Origin: a virus
DNA: 24,399 nt
IMG/VR virus record: IMGVR_UViG_3300032093_000807
Coordinates: 1 to 24,399 of that record
Strand: one strand, 5' to 3'
Of the stretch, positions 10,809-19,238 are shown piece after piece. The first letter of the stretch is position 1. Each line of letters starts with the position of its first letter. The notes under the pieces are model-generated. The model saw only the letters and a program-made list of their open reading frames with translations, made no database searches and had not been told where the DNA came from. Made by a program: the position numbers and the translations under genes.

Positions 10809-13420
10809 TGTCTGACGTAATGCGTGAACGGGTTTACGCGATGGCTCCGCGGCAAATCAGCGAAGAGGAATATCTGCGGAAATTTCGGCCAGAGGAATAC
10901 GAAAAACGTCGCAAGTTAGGTATATATAGTGATGCAACTCCGCAACCACAAAATGTACCCGGGCTCCCCCCGCCGGAAGCTCGCTACTCGCCGGAGGAGA
11001 TTCGCGGCATCCTGCTGGACAGCGGCTCGCTGAAGGAGTACGGACGCGGCGGCACCCGGGCTGGTTCTCAGATGGACCGCGCTGCACAGCAAATCGCGGT
11101 CCAAGACGAGATTGCGCGCCAACAGCTTCTTGATGCAGGCGTCGATGGCCTGGTTGCCGGCATGTCGCAGGCGGTGGGTGCTCCGGTTGACCGGAACACC
11201 GCCCTGCTGGCCCGTGAATACATGACGATGCCGGGCGGCGAGGCCCTCGAGCTGTCCGATGCAGTGCGGTTGGCAGCGGCATCCGGCGCAGTACAGGGGC
11301 AAATCCCCGCCGAACTCAGCGCGAAAGTCGCTCAATTGGGCGAAATCGGCCGTGATCAGGGGCTCGATGTCGTCCTAAAGGCCGCGAATCAGGGTTTGAT
11401 CGACCCCTCGCTGCCGATCGAAGCCCAAATCGACGCGCTGGACCCCGAAAGCAAGGCGAAATTGGCGCTGCTGGCCCGAGTTCAGGGCCAAATCGAGCAA
11501 CTCAACGCAGAAGAGACCGGTTTGGCGGCAAATGCGCTGGGTCTTGGCCGTACGGTTGGCGGTCGTCGCAACTCATTCCGCAAAGAAAAGCGAGGCAACG
11601 AAGAAGCAGCTGTCCTGAGAACCCCTGGCAGCGTCCTGTCGCAAGGGATGGAGTTCAAGGCGGACGACATCCTCCTGCCGTTCGTGATCGCGCCCAAGAA
11701 CCAGCAGGTCTGGAGCTCTGGGAAAGCGGCCGGTCCCTACTCGGATGTCAGTGGCCCTGTGATGCAGGCCGCCCAGTACTACAACGGCGACAAATTTGCG
11801 CCATCGCTGCGGGATGCACAGGTTCTGTATGTGAACCCGTACGGCGAGGTGTCGGATGCAGTGGTCTCACGACTGGGTCTGGACCTCGTGCAGAACCCAA
11901 TCGAGAAGGATGTCTCAGGCGGGTACGACCAGGAGTCACTCAATGTCCCGGTACCTGATGTTGGGCAAGAACGCTACGGCCTGCGCCCGAAGGACGACCC
12001 CTCATTCGGCATGGATGCAGGGGCTTCGTACCGCAACCCGACCTTCGCGGAAGCTGTCAACGCCCTTTCGCTGAAATATCGGACCCCGATCGGTGTCTTC
12101 ACGGAAGACATGCTCGCTGGCGGCGGTCGTGGTTACAGCGATGTCCTCGTCAACCAGCCAGGGCGCGAAGTTTTCGCGCTGGGATCCAAGCGCCGCCCTG
12201 ACGGGAAGCCCGCGCCCATTGCCGACTACTTCCAGGAGCCCGCCGAGCCGGGCGAACCGAGAGTTGCTGACGTACGCATTGGAAGCGGACAGAAACGAAC
12301 GCCCGAGTTCTATGCCGCGCTGGACGATTTGATCGACGCCGTTGCACTGGAAGCGTACGGAGCACCCGGCCAGGCATACGGCGACCCTGGTGTCATCGAG
12401 GAGCGATCGACCGGGAATCGCTACGCCCCCGCCGCTGCAAGTCCAATGCCCGGCGAAGCGAAGTGGGGGTCGCTGATGAACCTCCGCAGCACGGACCCCG
12501 TCGTCGCTGACTACCAGCGGAGGCTCCTAAGCGAAGCAGGCTTCCCAATCAATACGAGTGCGGCCAACCCCCTGCTGGGCGTCGTTGACGTTCTTGAGCA
12601 ATTGGCGGGTGCGCCTCCCTCTGACACAGATGTTCGTCGCGGTGTACTGACCGCCGCCGCCGCTGAGCCTTTGGTAGCAGTCACTGGGCAAGCAGGAGCG
12701 GCCCGCATCCTGGAGGCAGCCAAGCAGCGAGCGAGTGAGCTAAGGGGGCGGACACGTCCCACTACTGATAACGCACGGCAGACGTACGAAAAGGCGATCT
12801 CTGATCTGGTCAAACGCGGCGTCGGCAGCGGCGAGCCTCGAGTGGAAGCTCGCGCAGTGGAACCGAAGCCTCAGGTGAGCGCTGCGACCCGTCGAGCGCG
12901 GGCCAGCCAGCCCATTATCCCCGGGCTGGAAGGCGATGTGCGCTTCCCGGCCAACGCCTTAGACCCCGTAACGCGTGATCTGGCTAGGTATATGGCAGAG
13001 CGCGCCCCGCAGGTTGGCACGCGCAATCCCGAACAAGTCGTGCAATATGTGCCGGCAGAACTGTTCAACCGATTCTTCACGCAGCAAGCACCCGAGGGGG
13101 CGGGTGGCGGCACCCGGCAGGGCGAGCTGCAGCTCAATACGCTGCAACGCGGCATGGCGGACGCTCTATTCGGGCGCTCTGATCGAGCCGCCCGCGCAGG
13201 CGGGTATACGGCTTCTTATATCGATGACGTGGCCCAATACATGGAAGCGCAACAGAAGCAGCGGGCTCTCGAGGAGAAAGCGTCAACCGCGCCTGTACTG
13301 GCATCGACTAATACTGTCCAGGAATCCCTGCTGAACGCGCCCGCCAGCCCTAAGAGCGCACCGACTGCGATGGCGGATGAGCTACTGAAGCGCAGGCTGG
13401 GCCGCATGACTGGTCGATGA
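10808..13420 (+). CDS. Large putative virion protein, 870 aa
   Basis: The first late gene encodes a large protein with no domain I recognise. Residues 1-50 are charged (EEEYLRKFRPEEYEKRRKL), 50-270 are helical and Ala/Gln-rich, the centre (about 285-560) looks globular with aromatic and Pro-rich loops, and the last 200 residues are again Ala/Arg/Gln-rich helices. There is no signal or membrane segment. Its place at the head of a structural block suggests an internal, ejection or tail-associated virion protein. The start is uncertain: TTG 10808, ATG 10820 or ATG 10841 are all in frame and none has a clear ribosome site. It overlaps the next gene by ATGA. Confidence 0.75.
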   Translation: MSDVMRERVYAMAPRQISEEEYLRKFRPEEYEKRRKLGIYSDATPQPQNVPGLPPPEARYSPEEIRGILLDSGSLKEYGRGGTRAGSQMDRAAQQIAVQDEIARQQLLDAGVDGLVAGMSQAVGAPVDRNTALLAREYMTMPGGEALELSDAVRLAAASGAVQGQIPAELSAKVAQLGEIGRDQGLDVVLKAANQGLIDPSLPIEAQIDALDPESKAKLALLARVQGQIEQLNAEETGLAANALGLGRTVGGRRNSFRKEKRGNEEAAVLRTPGSVLSQGMEFKADDILLPFVIAPKNQQVWSSGKAAGPYSDVSGPVMQAAQYYNGDKFAPSLRDAQVLYVNPYGEVSDAVVSRLGLDLVQNPIEKDVSGGYDQESLNVPVPDVGQERYGLRPKDDPSFGMDAGASYRNPTFAEAVNALSLKYRTPIGVFTEDMLAGGGRGYSDVLVNQPGREVFALGSKRRPDGKPAPIADYFQEPAEPGEPRVADVRIGSGQKRTPEFYAALDDLIDAVALEAYGAPGQAYGDPGVIEERSTGNRYAPAAASPMPGEAKWGSLMNLRSTDPVVADYQRRLLSEAGFPINTSAANPLLGVVDVLEQLAGAPPSDTDVRRGVLTAAAAEPLVAVTGQAGAARILEAAKQRASELRGRTRPTTDNARQTYEKAISDLVKRGVGSGEPRVEARAVEPKPQVSAATRRARASQPIIPGLEGDVRFPANALDPVTRDLARYMAERAPQVGTRNPEQVVQYVPAELFNRFFTQQAPEGAGGGTRQGELQLNTLQRGMADALFGRSDRAARAGGYTASYIDDVAQYMEAQQKQRALEEKASTAPVLASTNTVQESLLNAPASPKSAPTAMADELLKRRLGRMTGR

Positions 13421-13656
13421 ACAGCGCGAAAAGAGAGAAGGCCCGCGGATTAGCGCAGGCCTTCCAAAAGATGAGCAAGCCAGCGAGCAAGGGTGGAACC
13501 GGCGGCACGTTTACAACTGCGGCTACCAAGGCTGGACATGCCGACAGCCCGGAGGGCCGTAAAGAGTTCGCCGAGAAAGTCCTGGCCAACCCTGATCAGC
13601 ATTCAGAGAAGATGGTGCGAAAAGCCAACTTCTACAAGAATGTGATCAGTAAATAG
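13417..13656 (+). CDS. Small basic hypothetical protein, 79 aa
   Basis: It reads MNSAKREKARGLAQAFQKMS, has a Gly/Thr-rich middle (KGGTGGTFTTAATKAGHADS), and ends in a basic helix (KMVRKANFYKNVISK). The ATGA overlap with the 870-aa gene indicates coupled translation. It could be a small virion or assembly protein. No family is recognised. Confidence 0.65.
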   Translation: MNSAKREKARGLAQAFQKMSKPASKGGTGGTFTTAATKAGHADSPEGRKEFAEKVLANPDQHSEKMVRKANFYKNVISK

Positions 13657-13662
13657 CTTCGT

Positions 13663-13668
13663 TAGACT
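13663..13668 (+). promoter_or_regulatory. Possible -10 element before the 13693 gene
   Basis: TAGACT, identical to the hexamer at 10803, lies 24 bases before the GTG start in a 36-bp gap between genes. Confidence 0.3.
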
Positions 13669-13692
13669 GAATCGCATTGGGACGACTGCCCC

Positions 13693-13971
13693 GTGGCGTT
13701 CAGGTACGACGGCAAAGATGTTGCCACTGCCTTGGGTCAGGGAGTGGATAACAAGCTCACTCGAGCCGAGGCTCCGGTCACCTTTGGATATGAGGCCGGC
13801 ACACCGATTCGTTTTGCGGGTAAGCAGCTCGCAGACAACATCGGCATGGTTGGTGAATTCGGGGTCAGCACCAAAGACCCCAACATGAAGGGTTACTTCA
13901 AGGACTGGACCGGCTTCTGGGCGAACGGCCCCTTTGGCCCCGCAGCACCTGACAACGGAGGAATGGCGTAA
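13693..13971 (+). CDS. Hypothetical virion-type protein, 92 aa, GTG start
   Basis: It begins (M)AFRYDGKDVATALGQGVDNK and continues with beta-like stretches (APVTFGYEAGTPIRFAG) and an aromatic Gly/Pro tail (YFKDWTGFWANGPFGPAAPD). The stop overlaps the ATG of the next gene by one base (TAATG). No other start lies closer to the left gap. Likely a minor structural protein by position only. Confidence 0.65.
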   Translation: MAFRYDGKDVATALGQGVDNKLTRAEAPVTFGYEAGTPIRFAGKQLADNIGMVGEFGVSTKDPNMKGYFKDWTGFWANGPFGPAAPDNGGMA

Positions 13972-14480
13972 TGGCTGGCCCACGTATGGCCATGGGCCTC
14001 AAGAATCTTGGGGCGCTATTGCGAGACATCCTTCCGCAAAGTAAAGGAGAGTGGGCTCTGCGCCTGGGGCCTGAGGCTGGTTTCGCGTTGATTAGCGCCG
14101 GCATGGCTCCGGAGGGAACTCCTCTCAGTGACCGCATCGCGCTGGCTGCCGAAGACATGTTGATCGGTGCCGGCAGCTCGTTTCTTGGTAGCGGCGCAGG
14201 TAGGGCCGTCGGGGAGGCTCTCTACCCGGCCGCTAAGTATGCGGGCAAGAGCGCAGAACGCGCGCAGAAACTGTCGCAGGCTATGACCGCTGGCGACATC
14301 CTGGCGGCGCCGCTGCCGATGTTCGCGCCTCGCCCCATTGCATCGGGCGTCTATGAGCGAGCTATGGAAGGCCAGAGCAAGCGCGAGCAAGAGCAGCTTG
14401 TGGCCCAAGAAGAGGAGAGGCTGATGCAAGAAGCACTGCTGAGCTCCCTGCTGACCGGAGGCGGAGCATTGCTGAGCTGA
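13971..14480 (+). CDS. Putative virion protein, 169 aa
   Basis: It starts MAGPRMAMGLKNLGALLRDI, has a Gly/Ala/Ser hydrophobic section (AEDMLIGAGSSFLGSGAGRA), then a strongly charged Glu/Gln helix (SKREQEQLVAQEEERLMQEA) and a hydrophobic tip LLSSLLTGGGALLS. The combination is like that of phage internal proteins that contact membranes during DNA ejection. It overlaps both neighbours by one base (TAATG, TGATG). No family is recognised. Confidence 0.65.
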   Translation: MAGPRMAMGLKNLGALLRDILPQSKGEWALRLGPEAGFALISAGMAPEGTPLSDRIALAAEDMLIGAGSSFLGSGAGRAVGEALYPAAKYAGKSAERAQKLSQAMTAGDILAAPLPMFAPRPIASGVYERAMEGQSKREQEQLVAQEEERLMQEALLSSLLTGGGALLS

Positions 14481-15814
14481 TGGCTGAGTTCTCTCGTGAC
14501 GAACTGCTGTACGGCTTCGAGCGATCCGCAGTTGCCCTGCCTGGTGCAGCGCAGGCGCTGATTCGCCGCCGCCTCGGAGACGAGTACGAAGGCACCCCCG
14601 TCGAGCAAATGCTCCAGGGGTCGCAGCTGCTGAACTACGCCCGCCAGCGATTACCGGAAAACATCGCCCAGACAAAAGCTGGCAAAGCACTGACAGATCT
14701 GCTTCCAGAGCGAGCGGGAAAAGTTAAAGAGGCCATTGGCAGGATCCCCCTCGGCGGCTTCGGCGAGCAAGAGGTTCGCCAACTCGACGCCTATCGAGAC
14801 GGCGATCCGGCGCTCGACATGGAGGGCGATGCCGAGGTCAGGCGTAACACGGTTCGCGTCGGCAAATTTCCTGTGCCCGGCGGTGACGTGCCGACAGGTG
14901 ACAGCTTCCGCGCTGCCGCGACGCAGGCCGCTGGTGTCGGAGTGGCGGATCTTGCGTCCGATGGACTCCGTAATATCTGGTGGTTCCTGAATGCCCCGCA
15001 GGCTCTGACGCAGCTCGCGATGCTGCAGGGGACCCAGAACGCGGCCCAGGACTTCCAGGCACCGGGGCGCCAGGCACCGCTGATCAAGAATCGGACGGTA
15101 CGGATGGCGACGACCCTGCCGGCGTTGGTCGGCATATCGCTTGCAGTTGGAAATGCGTACCGGCAGCCGGGCTACAAGGCAGCGGTGCCGAGTGAGGCTG
15201 ACCCCACGCAAACTGCTGATCCCCTGGCTGAGTTGGGATCGCGTTACTTCCTCGGCAGAACCGGAGCCCTGCTCCCCTATGACGAATTCGTCAAGGAGCG
15301 TCCTGATGTTTCCAAGGGCGAATACGACGCCTACAAGTCGTACCTCTTCGGGAACGCGATGCCGCTGAAGGCCACGACTGAAGGAATCCACGGCCCTGAG
15401 GTGACGTTCTTAGGTAAGAGCATTCCCATCGCGACAGGGGTTCTGCCTGCGGTGGCTGCGGTGATTGGTGGGCGCTTTGGCGCACGCAAGGCTGGAGCCC
15501 GTCTGGCCGATCGAGGCGATCTGAATCGAGCGGCTGATCTCAGGGATGAGTGGGTAGACCTCAAGCGTGAGTCAAAGAACCCTGATTCCGGTATCCAAGA
15601 AGCGGATATCGCAGAAGCCTATAACCGCTATGAAGACCAGCAAATGAAGAATGAGCGTGAAGTTGCTCTGCAGACAATCCTGTATAGCAGCCTCGGCATG
15701 GGTGGTACGGCTATTGCAGGGCAGACTTTAGAATCAATCCGTCGAGCCCTCAAAGGGAAAGCACCTGTTGAGGATTCTGGTGAGGAGCAATCCTCACTTC
15801 CTGCCTTGAGCTGA
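14480..15814 (+). CDS. Putative internal virion or ejection protein, 444 aa
   Basis: Two hydrophobic segments, ATTLPALVGISLAVGNAY (about 210-227) and IPIATGVLPAVAAVIGGRFG (316-335), could insert in membrane. Between them lies a globular part with DEFVKERPDVSKGEYDAYKS, and upstream an amphipathic LRNIWWFLNAPQALTQLAML. The C-terminus is charged and helical. The makeup, and the location among Gly/Ala-rich late proteins, suggests a virion protein that enters or spans the host envelope. I do not recognise a family. Confidence 0.7.
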   Translation: MAEFSRDELLYGFERSAVALPGAAQALIRRRLGDEYEGTPVEQMLQGSQLLNYARQRLPENIAQTKAGKALTDLLPERAGKVKEAIGRIPLGGFGEQEVRQLDAYRDGDPALDMEGDAEVRRNTVRVGKFPVPGGDVPTGDSFRAAATQAAGVGVADLASDGLRNIWWFLNAPQALTQLAMLQGTQNAAQDFQAPGRQAPLIKNRTVRMATTLPALVGISLAVGNAYRQPGYKAAVPSEADPTQTADPLAELGSRYFLGRTGALLPYDEFVKERPDVSKGEYDAYKSYLFGNAMPLKATTEGIHGPEVTFLGKSIPIATGVLPAVAAVIGGRFGARKAGARLADRGDLNRAADLRDEWVDLKRESKNPDSGIQEADIAEAYNRYEDQQMKNEREVALQTILYSSLGMGGTAIAGQTLESIRRALKGKAPVEDSGEEQSSLPALS

Positions 15815-15816
15815 CG

Positions 15817-16143
15817 ATGGCATACGGATCTTTTGCAGGCCTGGATGGTTACGTTGGTGGATTCCAGCCATCCAGGGAAGGCGCTGACGCCCTGGGCGGG
15901 ATGGCTGCCAAGAAGTACGAGACCGGTGCAGCACTTGCTGGTAATGCCCTGGCGTCGCAGGCGCAGCTGCGGGCCCAGAAATATCTAGCCGACGCGCAGA
16001 TTGAAGCAGCTCAAATCCAGGCAGACGCGGCGAACGATCCACTCAAGCTTGGTCTAGGCCTACTTGGGCAAGTCGGTGGTGCATTTGCTGGCGGCTTCGG
16101 TGGCGGCATCGGCAAGGCGGCAGGTGCCAAGTGGTTTGCATAA
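15817..16143 (+). CDS. Putative small virion protein, 108 aa
   Basis: It starts MAYGSFAGLDGYVGGFQPSR, has an Ala/Gln-rich helix (SQAQLRAQKYLADAQIEAAQ) and ends with a Gly-rich hydrophobic segment (GLLGQVGGAFAGGFGGGIGK). The start is 2 bases after the upstream stop. Helix followed by a Gly-zipper-like end matches its neighbours, so it is placed in the same ejection or core protein group by resemblance only. Confidence 0.65.
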   Translation: MAYGSFAGLDGYVGGFQPSREGADALGGMAAKKYETGAALAGNALASQAQLRAQKYLADAQIEAAQIQADAANDPLKLGLGLLGQVGGAFAGGFGGGIGKAAGAKWFA

Positions 16144-16174
16144 GGGACAAGAAGAACATCAAATTCTGAAGTCC

Positions 16175-16199
16175 TAGAATCACCTGTATCCAGGTGGTT
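16175..16199 (+). promoter_or_regulatory. TAGAAT hexamer followed by a hairpin
   Basis: TAGAAT (16175-16180) is a possible -10 element. Right after it CACCTG (16181-16186) pairs with CAGGTG (16191-16196) over TATC, and flanking A/T and G-T pairs lengthen the stem to nine. GTTGTTGTC follows, so this could instead be a weak terminator of the upstream operon. The gap between genes is 67 bases. Confidence 0.4.
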
Positions 16200-16210
16200 G
16201 TTGTCTGATC

Positions 16211-17485
16211 GTGAATCTGCAGGAGTTCATGCAGGGCGGCGGCCTACTGCCTCCTCCGGCGCGACAGCAAAACGCTTGGAGCTTTGAAACAGGTGGCGGT
16301 ATCGACGCCGAAACAGAGCGACGGGCTCGTCTCTACGAAGACCTGCTTGTTGGCGCTCGCAATGAGGCTGTAGCGCGGCGACTCGCAACGGAAGCTCTTG
16401 AGGCTCCTGCCGCAATTGTTGGCAGTAGTCCATTCCTTGGTACTGGTTCTACCGGCAGGCTGGGTATTCGCCAAGCGGCAACACCTGCCACACCAGTCAT
16501 TGGCCGCGCGCAGAACTATCTCGACGCTGAGCGCATAGCTGACTCACTCGAGGCGCCGATGGCAACCCTGGGGAGTTCTCCCTTTGCTGGCACCGCAAGC
16601 ACTGGTCGCCTGGGGATCCCGTACACCGCAACGCCAGCAACTCCGATCGTGGAGCGGGCTCAGCGTTTCTTGGATGCAGAACGTCTGGCGCCGAGTCTTG
16701 AGGCTGCGCCCGCTGTGCTCCAGGCATCGCCCCTGCTGACGTCGGCCGCAACCGGTCGAGCCCCTACAACCACCCGCGCTGCGACTATGAACAAGGCAGA
16801 AGGACCCTCCCTGGCGGACGCGGCTCCGCTGGTTGCCACGGAGGTCGTCTCAGATGGCCTGCCCTTTGGTCGGCGCGCTCGCATGGCAGCTGAGCGCCCG
16901 CTGCAGACTCTGGGCCTAGCTAAAGATGGCAAGCTCCGGATGGGCCGCGTCGCTGGCCTTGGGTCAATCCTGACCTTGCTCTCAGCCGCGAGCGAACTGA
17001 ACGACCCAACCGAGTCCGCTGGCCGCAATCTCGCTCAAGCCGGAGGTAGTGCGGTTGGCGGCCTGAGTGGCGGTGCAGGTGGGGCATTCCTGGGCGGACT
17101 GCTCACAGCTGGTAACCCGATTGGGATTCTGGTGGGCTCCGCGATCGGCAACGCTCTAGGGGGCGGAGCCGGCAAAGGTCTGGCGACATTCGCCGCCGAT
17201 CTTGCGGAAGGCTCTCCAGAAGATCGGGCCATTCGCAATGCCCAGAAGCAAGCCCGAGCCGCCGCAGAAGCAGAGGCCGAGCGCGCGCGGATCTTGATGC
17301 CGATTCAGGATCAAGCCGCGCAGGTCGCACTGCGCAACGAGGAGGCGCGCCAAAAGATGTTGTCTGGCATCGCAGCCGAACAACTCCTGCAGCGCGCCAT
17401 GGCTGAAGGACTCCTCGCTCAACAGCAGTCAGGCGCTCAGCAGCAGTTGGCGATGACTAACGCAATCCTTGGAGGTCTCATCTGA
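16211..17485 (+). CDS. Repeat-containing, Gly-rich putative virion protein, 424 aa
   Basis: Residues 62-190 hold two and a half direct repeats with an exact 50-residue period: GSSPF at 71 and 121 (QASPL at 171), STGRLGI at 80 and 130, TPATP at 91 and 141, LDAER at 104 and 154. Residues 278-325 form a Gly-zipper-like hydrophobic region (GGLSGGAGGAFLGGLL, GILVGSAIGNALGGG), and the last 90 residues are an Ala/Glu/Gln helix. GTG 16211 is the start used, with MNLQEFMQGG following. The hydrophobic Gly-rich core suggests membrane insertion, so it is a candidate ejection protein. Confidence 0.7.
   Translation: MNLQEFMQGGGLLPPPARQQNAWSFETGGGIDAETERRARLYEDLLVGARNEAVARRLATEALEAPAAIVGSSPFLGTGSTGRLGIRQAATPATPVIGRAQNYLDAERIADSLEAPMATLGSSPFAGTASTGRLGIPYTATPATPIVERAQRFLDAERLAPSLEAAPAVLQASPLLTSAATGRAPTTTRAATMNKAEGPSLADAAPLVATEVVSDGLPFGRRARMAAERPLQTLGLAKDGKLRMGRVAGLGSILTLLSAASELNDPTESAGRNLAQAGGSAVGGLSGGAGGAFLGGLLTAGNPIGILVGSAIGNALGGGAGKGLATFAADLAEGSPEDRAIRNAQKQARAAAEAEAERARILMPIQDQAAQVALRNEEARQKMLSGIAAEQLLQRAMAEGLLAQQQSGAQQQLAMTNAILGGLI
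16394..16781 (+). repeat. Coding tandem repeat with 150-bp period
   Basis: Codons for residues 62-190 of the 424-aa protein repeat at 150-bp spacing (for example the GSSPF codons at 16421 and 16571). Third-unit similarity has decayed, so the duplication is not recent. Confidence 0.6.
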
Positions 17486-17922
17486 TGGCCGTCGCTGAGT
17501 CGTACCTGGCGAGCTTCCGGCCGGTCATGCCGGTTCCGGGCTTTGAGACGGTGCTGAGCAATATCGGCACCCAAGCGCTTGGCAAGATCCCTGGCGAGAA
17601 GGCAGCACTCCAGGCTCAGCTTGCATCCACGGCCCTGCAGGAGATTGGAGCGATTGAGCGCCTGCAGCGCAATCTTGACGCGGTCAGTGCCGAGAACGCG
17701 TTGACCCGGTCCTCCAATCGAAAAGGTGGGGCGCTGCGGATGGCAGGCGAACTGCTGGCGTTCGCTCTCCCTGGGACAGCGCAGGCCGGTGTTCAGGTTG
17801 CAGATCCGCTGGCATTGATGAATGCCATAGGTGATTTCAATCAGACGGAACGCCGCCGCCGCGCGTCCAACATGCTGAGGAGCAATAGCTTTGTATCCGA
17901 AGCGCTCAAAGGCCTGGGTTGA
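17485..17922 (+). CDS. Putative virion protein, 145 aa
   Basis: It reads MAVAESYLASFRPVMPVPGF, followed by an Ala/Gln/Leu helix (AALQAQLASTALQEIGAIER) and a short hydrophobic section (MAGELLAFALPGTAQAGVQV). The ATG overlaps the upstream TGA by one base. The composition matches other late genes here. No domain is recognised. Confidence 0.65.
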   Translation: MAVAESYLASFRPVMPVPGFETVLSNIGTQALGKIPGEKAALQAQLASTALQEIGAIERLQRNLDAVSAENALTRSSNRKGGALRMAGELLAFALPGTAQAGVQVADPLALMNAIGDFNQTERRRRASNMLRSNSFVSEALKGLG

Positions 17923-17932
17923 GCAAATTACT

Positions 17933-17964
17933 TAGGATGACATCAGTAGAACTCCCGCGGGAGT
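17933..17964 (+). promoter_or_regulatory. Possible -10 hexamer and SD-masking palindrome
   Basis: TAGGAT (17933-17938) is a possible -10 element. ACTCCCGCGGGAGT (17951-17964) is a perfect 14-bp palindrome, and its right half contains GGAG, 5 bases before the ATG at 17969, so it may serve as the ribosome site while being able to fold or bind a dimer. Confidence 0.4.
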
Positions 17965-17968
17965 ATTG

Positions 17969-18559
17969 ATGTCCACTCCAAATCTGCTGGAAGGGGCTGG
18001 CACGGCCGCCTACAACAATCTGTACAAGGCATTCACCGGGCAGCCGATCCCTGGCAGCCAGGAAGCTAAACAGCGGCAGATTGAAGACCTGCGGCTGCAG
18101 AAGCAGCTGCAGGACGAACTCAAGCCAAGAACCGGTGAAGGTAGCGCAGAGTTCCTGAAAAGAATTCAAGGGTTGAATGATCTCGCTCTTGAAACCAAGC
18201 GCAAGCAGGGCCTGATGGACCTGGAGCTTGGTGGCGGCCCCGGAACAACCAGTCAGCTTGATATCAGGCAACGCCTTGAGCAGCTGGGCATTCAACGTGA
18301 GGCTGCACGCACGCAGAACGAAAAAGATCTCTTAGGCGCCCAAAACCAAGCCAAACTGCAACTGCTGAATCCGGTTCTGGGCCAGGAGCTAGCACTAGAC
18401 GAGCGCGACTCCGCCCGCATGGATAAGGTGCTGGGATACATGGAGCGTGCCCAGGACAGGAACCTTGCCGCACAGGCGGAAGCGCGCCGTCCCAACATTG
18501 GCACCATCGCCGGACTGCTCGGAAGTCTGGGCCTTGCCGCAGCCTCACTCTTCGGTTGA
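17969..18559 (+). CDS. Putative virion protein with coiled-coil character, 196 aa
   Basis: It starts MSTPNLLEGAGTAAYNNLYK. A TTG codon directly before the ATG is also in frame, but GGAG lies 5 bases before the ATG and fits it. The middle is long charged helix (KQRQIEDLRLQKQLQDELKP; LEQLGIQREAARTQNEKDLL), and the C-terminus is a hydrophobic Gly/Leu/Ala section (IGTIAGLLGSLGLAAASLFG). A coiled coil plus a hydrophobic tip is again like an internal virion protein. No family is recognised. Confidence 0.65.
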   Translation: MSTPNLLEGAGTAAYNNLYKAFTGQPIPGSQEAKQRQIEDLRLQKQLQDELKPRTGEGSAEFLKRIQGLNDLALETKRKQGLMDLELGGGPGTTSQLDIRQRLEQLGIQREAARTQNEKDLLGAQNQAKLQLLNPVLGQELALDERDSARMDKVLGYMERAQDRNLAAQAEARRPNIGTIAGLLGSLGLAAASLFG

Positions 18560-18572
18560 TTGGTAGCTAACC

Positions 18573-19238
18573 ATGGCATCCTTCGCAAACAAGGTGAGAG
18601 GCAACGCTGCCTACAAGACAGCGGCCAAGTCTTTGGATATGAGGCCCAAAGACGTCAAGACCAAAGAGGCATTCCAGCGGGTCAAGGCATACGCACGAGA
18701 GAACAGGCCAAGCCAGGCCGCAGCGCAGCCGACCCAGCAACCTGCGCCCCGCACGACGCCCACTGGTAGCGCCGCTTACACCCCGGCAACACCCGGGGGA
18801 AGCTTTGTCGGGGCTGGCATCAGCACGATCACTGATGTCCTCAACAAGTATCCCGGCAACGAGACCTTGGCAGGTCTTGGGGTTGGCTCCATCTTTGATA
18901 TTGGTAAAACCCAGGCCAATACAGGTCTGGCGATTGCCTATAACGATGCGTACCTTGGATCACTCGGTAAGTTCCAAAGCGGTCAAGAGAACCTGAAGAC
19001 CGCCAACACAATGAAGCTCATGGGGGTTGAGGGCGCAATTGAGCGTGACATGCTCACCAAGCAAGGCGAAGAGCAGCGTGCCGGGATCCGCGAAACCGGA
19101 TCGGAGCAGCGCCTGGGCTTCCAAGAGCAGGGCCGCCAAGAGCGAGAAACGCTCTTGCAGAAGGGCCTCGAAGAAAGGAAGATGCGCGCAGATGCGCGAG
19201 GCGCGATACGTTCACAGGGTGCACGGTTCTACGGCTGA
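18573..19238 (+). CDS. Putative virion protein with repeated Glu-Gln-Arg helices, 221 aa
   Basis: The N-terminus is basic (MASFANKVRGNAAYKTAAKS), followed by a Pro/Gln/Thr linker, a central part with ITDVLNKYPGNETLAGLGVG, and a C-terminal helix made of 8-residue-like steps: GEEQRAGI, GSEQRLGF, GRQERETL, LEERKM. Such steps occur in phage tail or internal proteins that form long helices. The gene ends one base into the start of the small terminase candidate. Confidence 0.65.
   Translation: MASFANKVRGNAAYKTAAKSLDMRPKDVKTKEAFQRVKAYARENRPSQAAAQPTQQPAPRTTPTGSAAYTPATPGGSFVGAGISTITDVLNKYPGNETLAGLGVGSIFDIGKTQANTGLAIAYNDAYLGSLGKFQSGQENLKTANTMKLMGVEGAIERDMLTKQGEEQRAGIRETGSEQRLGFQEQGRQERETLLQKGLEERKMRADARGAIRSQGARFYG

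Noticed and set aside
14433-14443. GCACTGCTGAG, identical to the core of the conserved box
   Set aside because: It lies inside a late gene, has no purine half, no terminator and no start codon in the right place, so it is probably chance.
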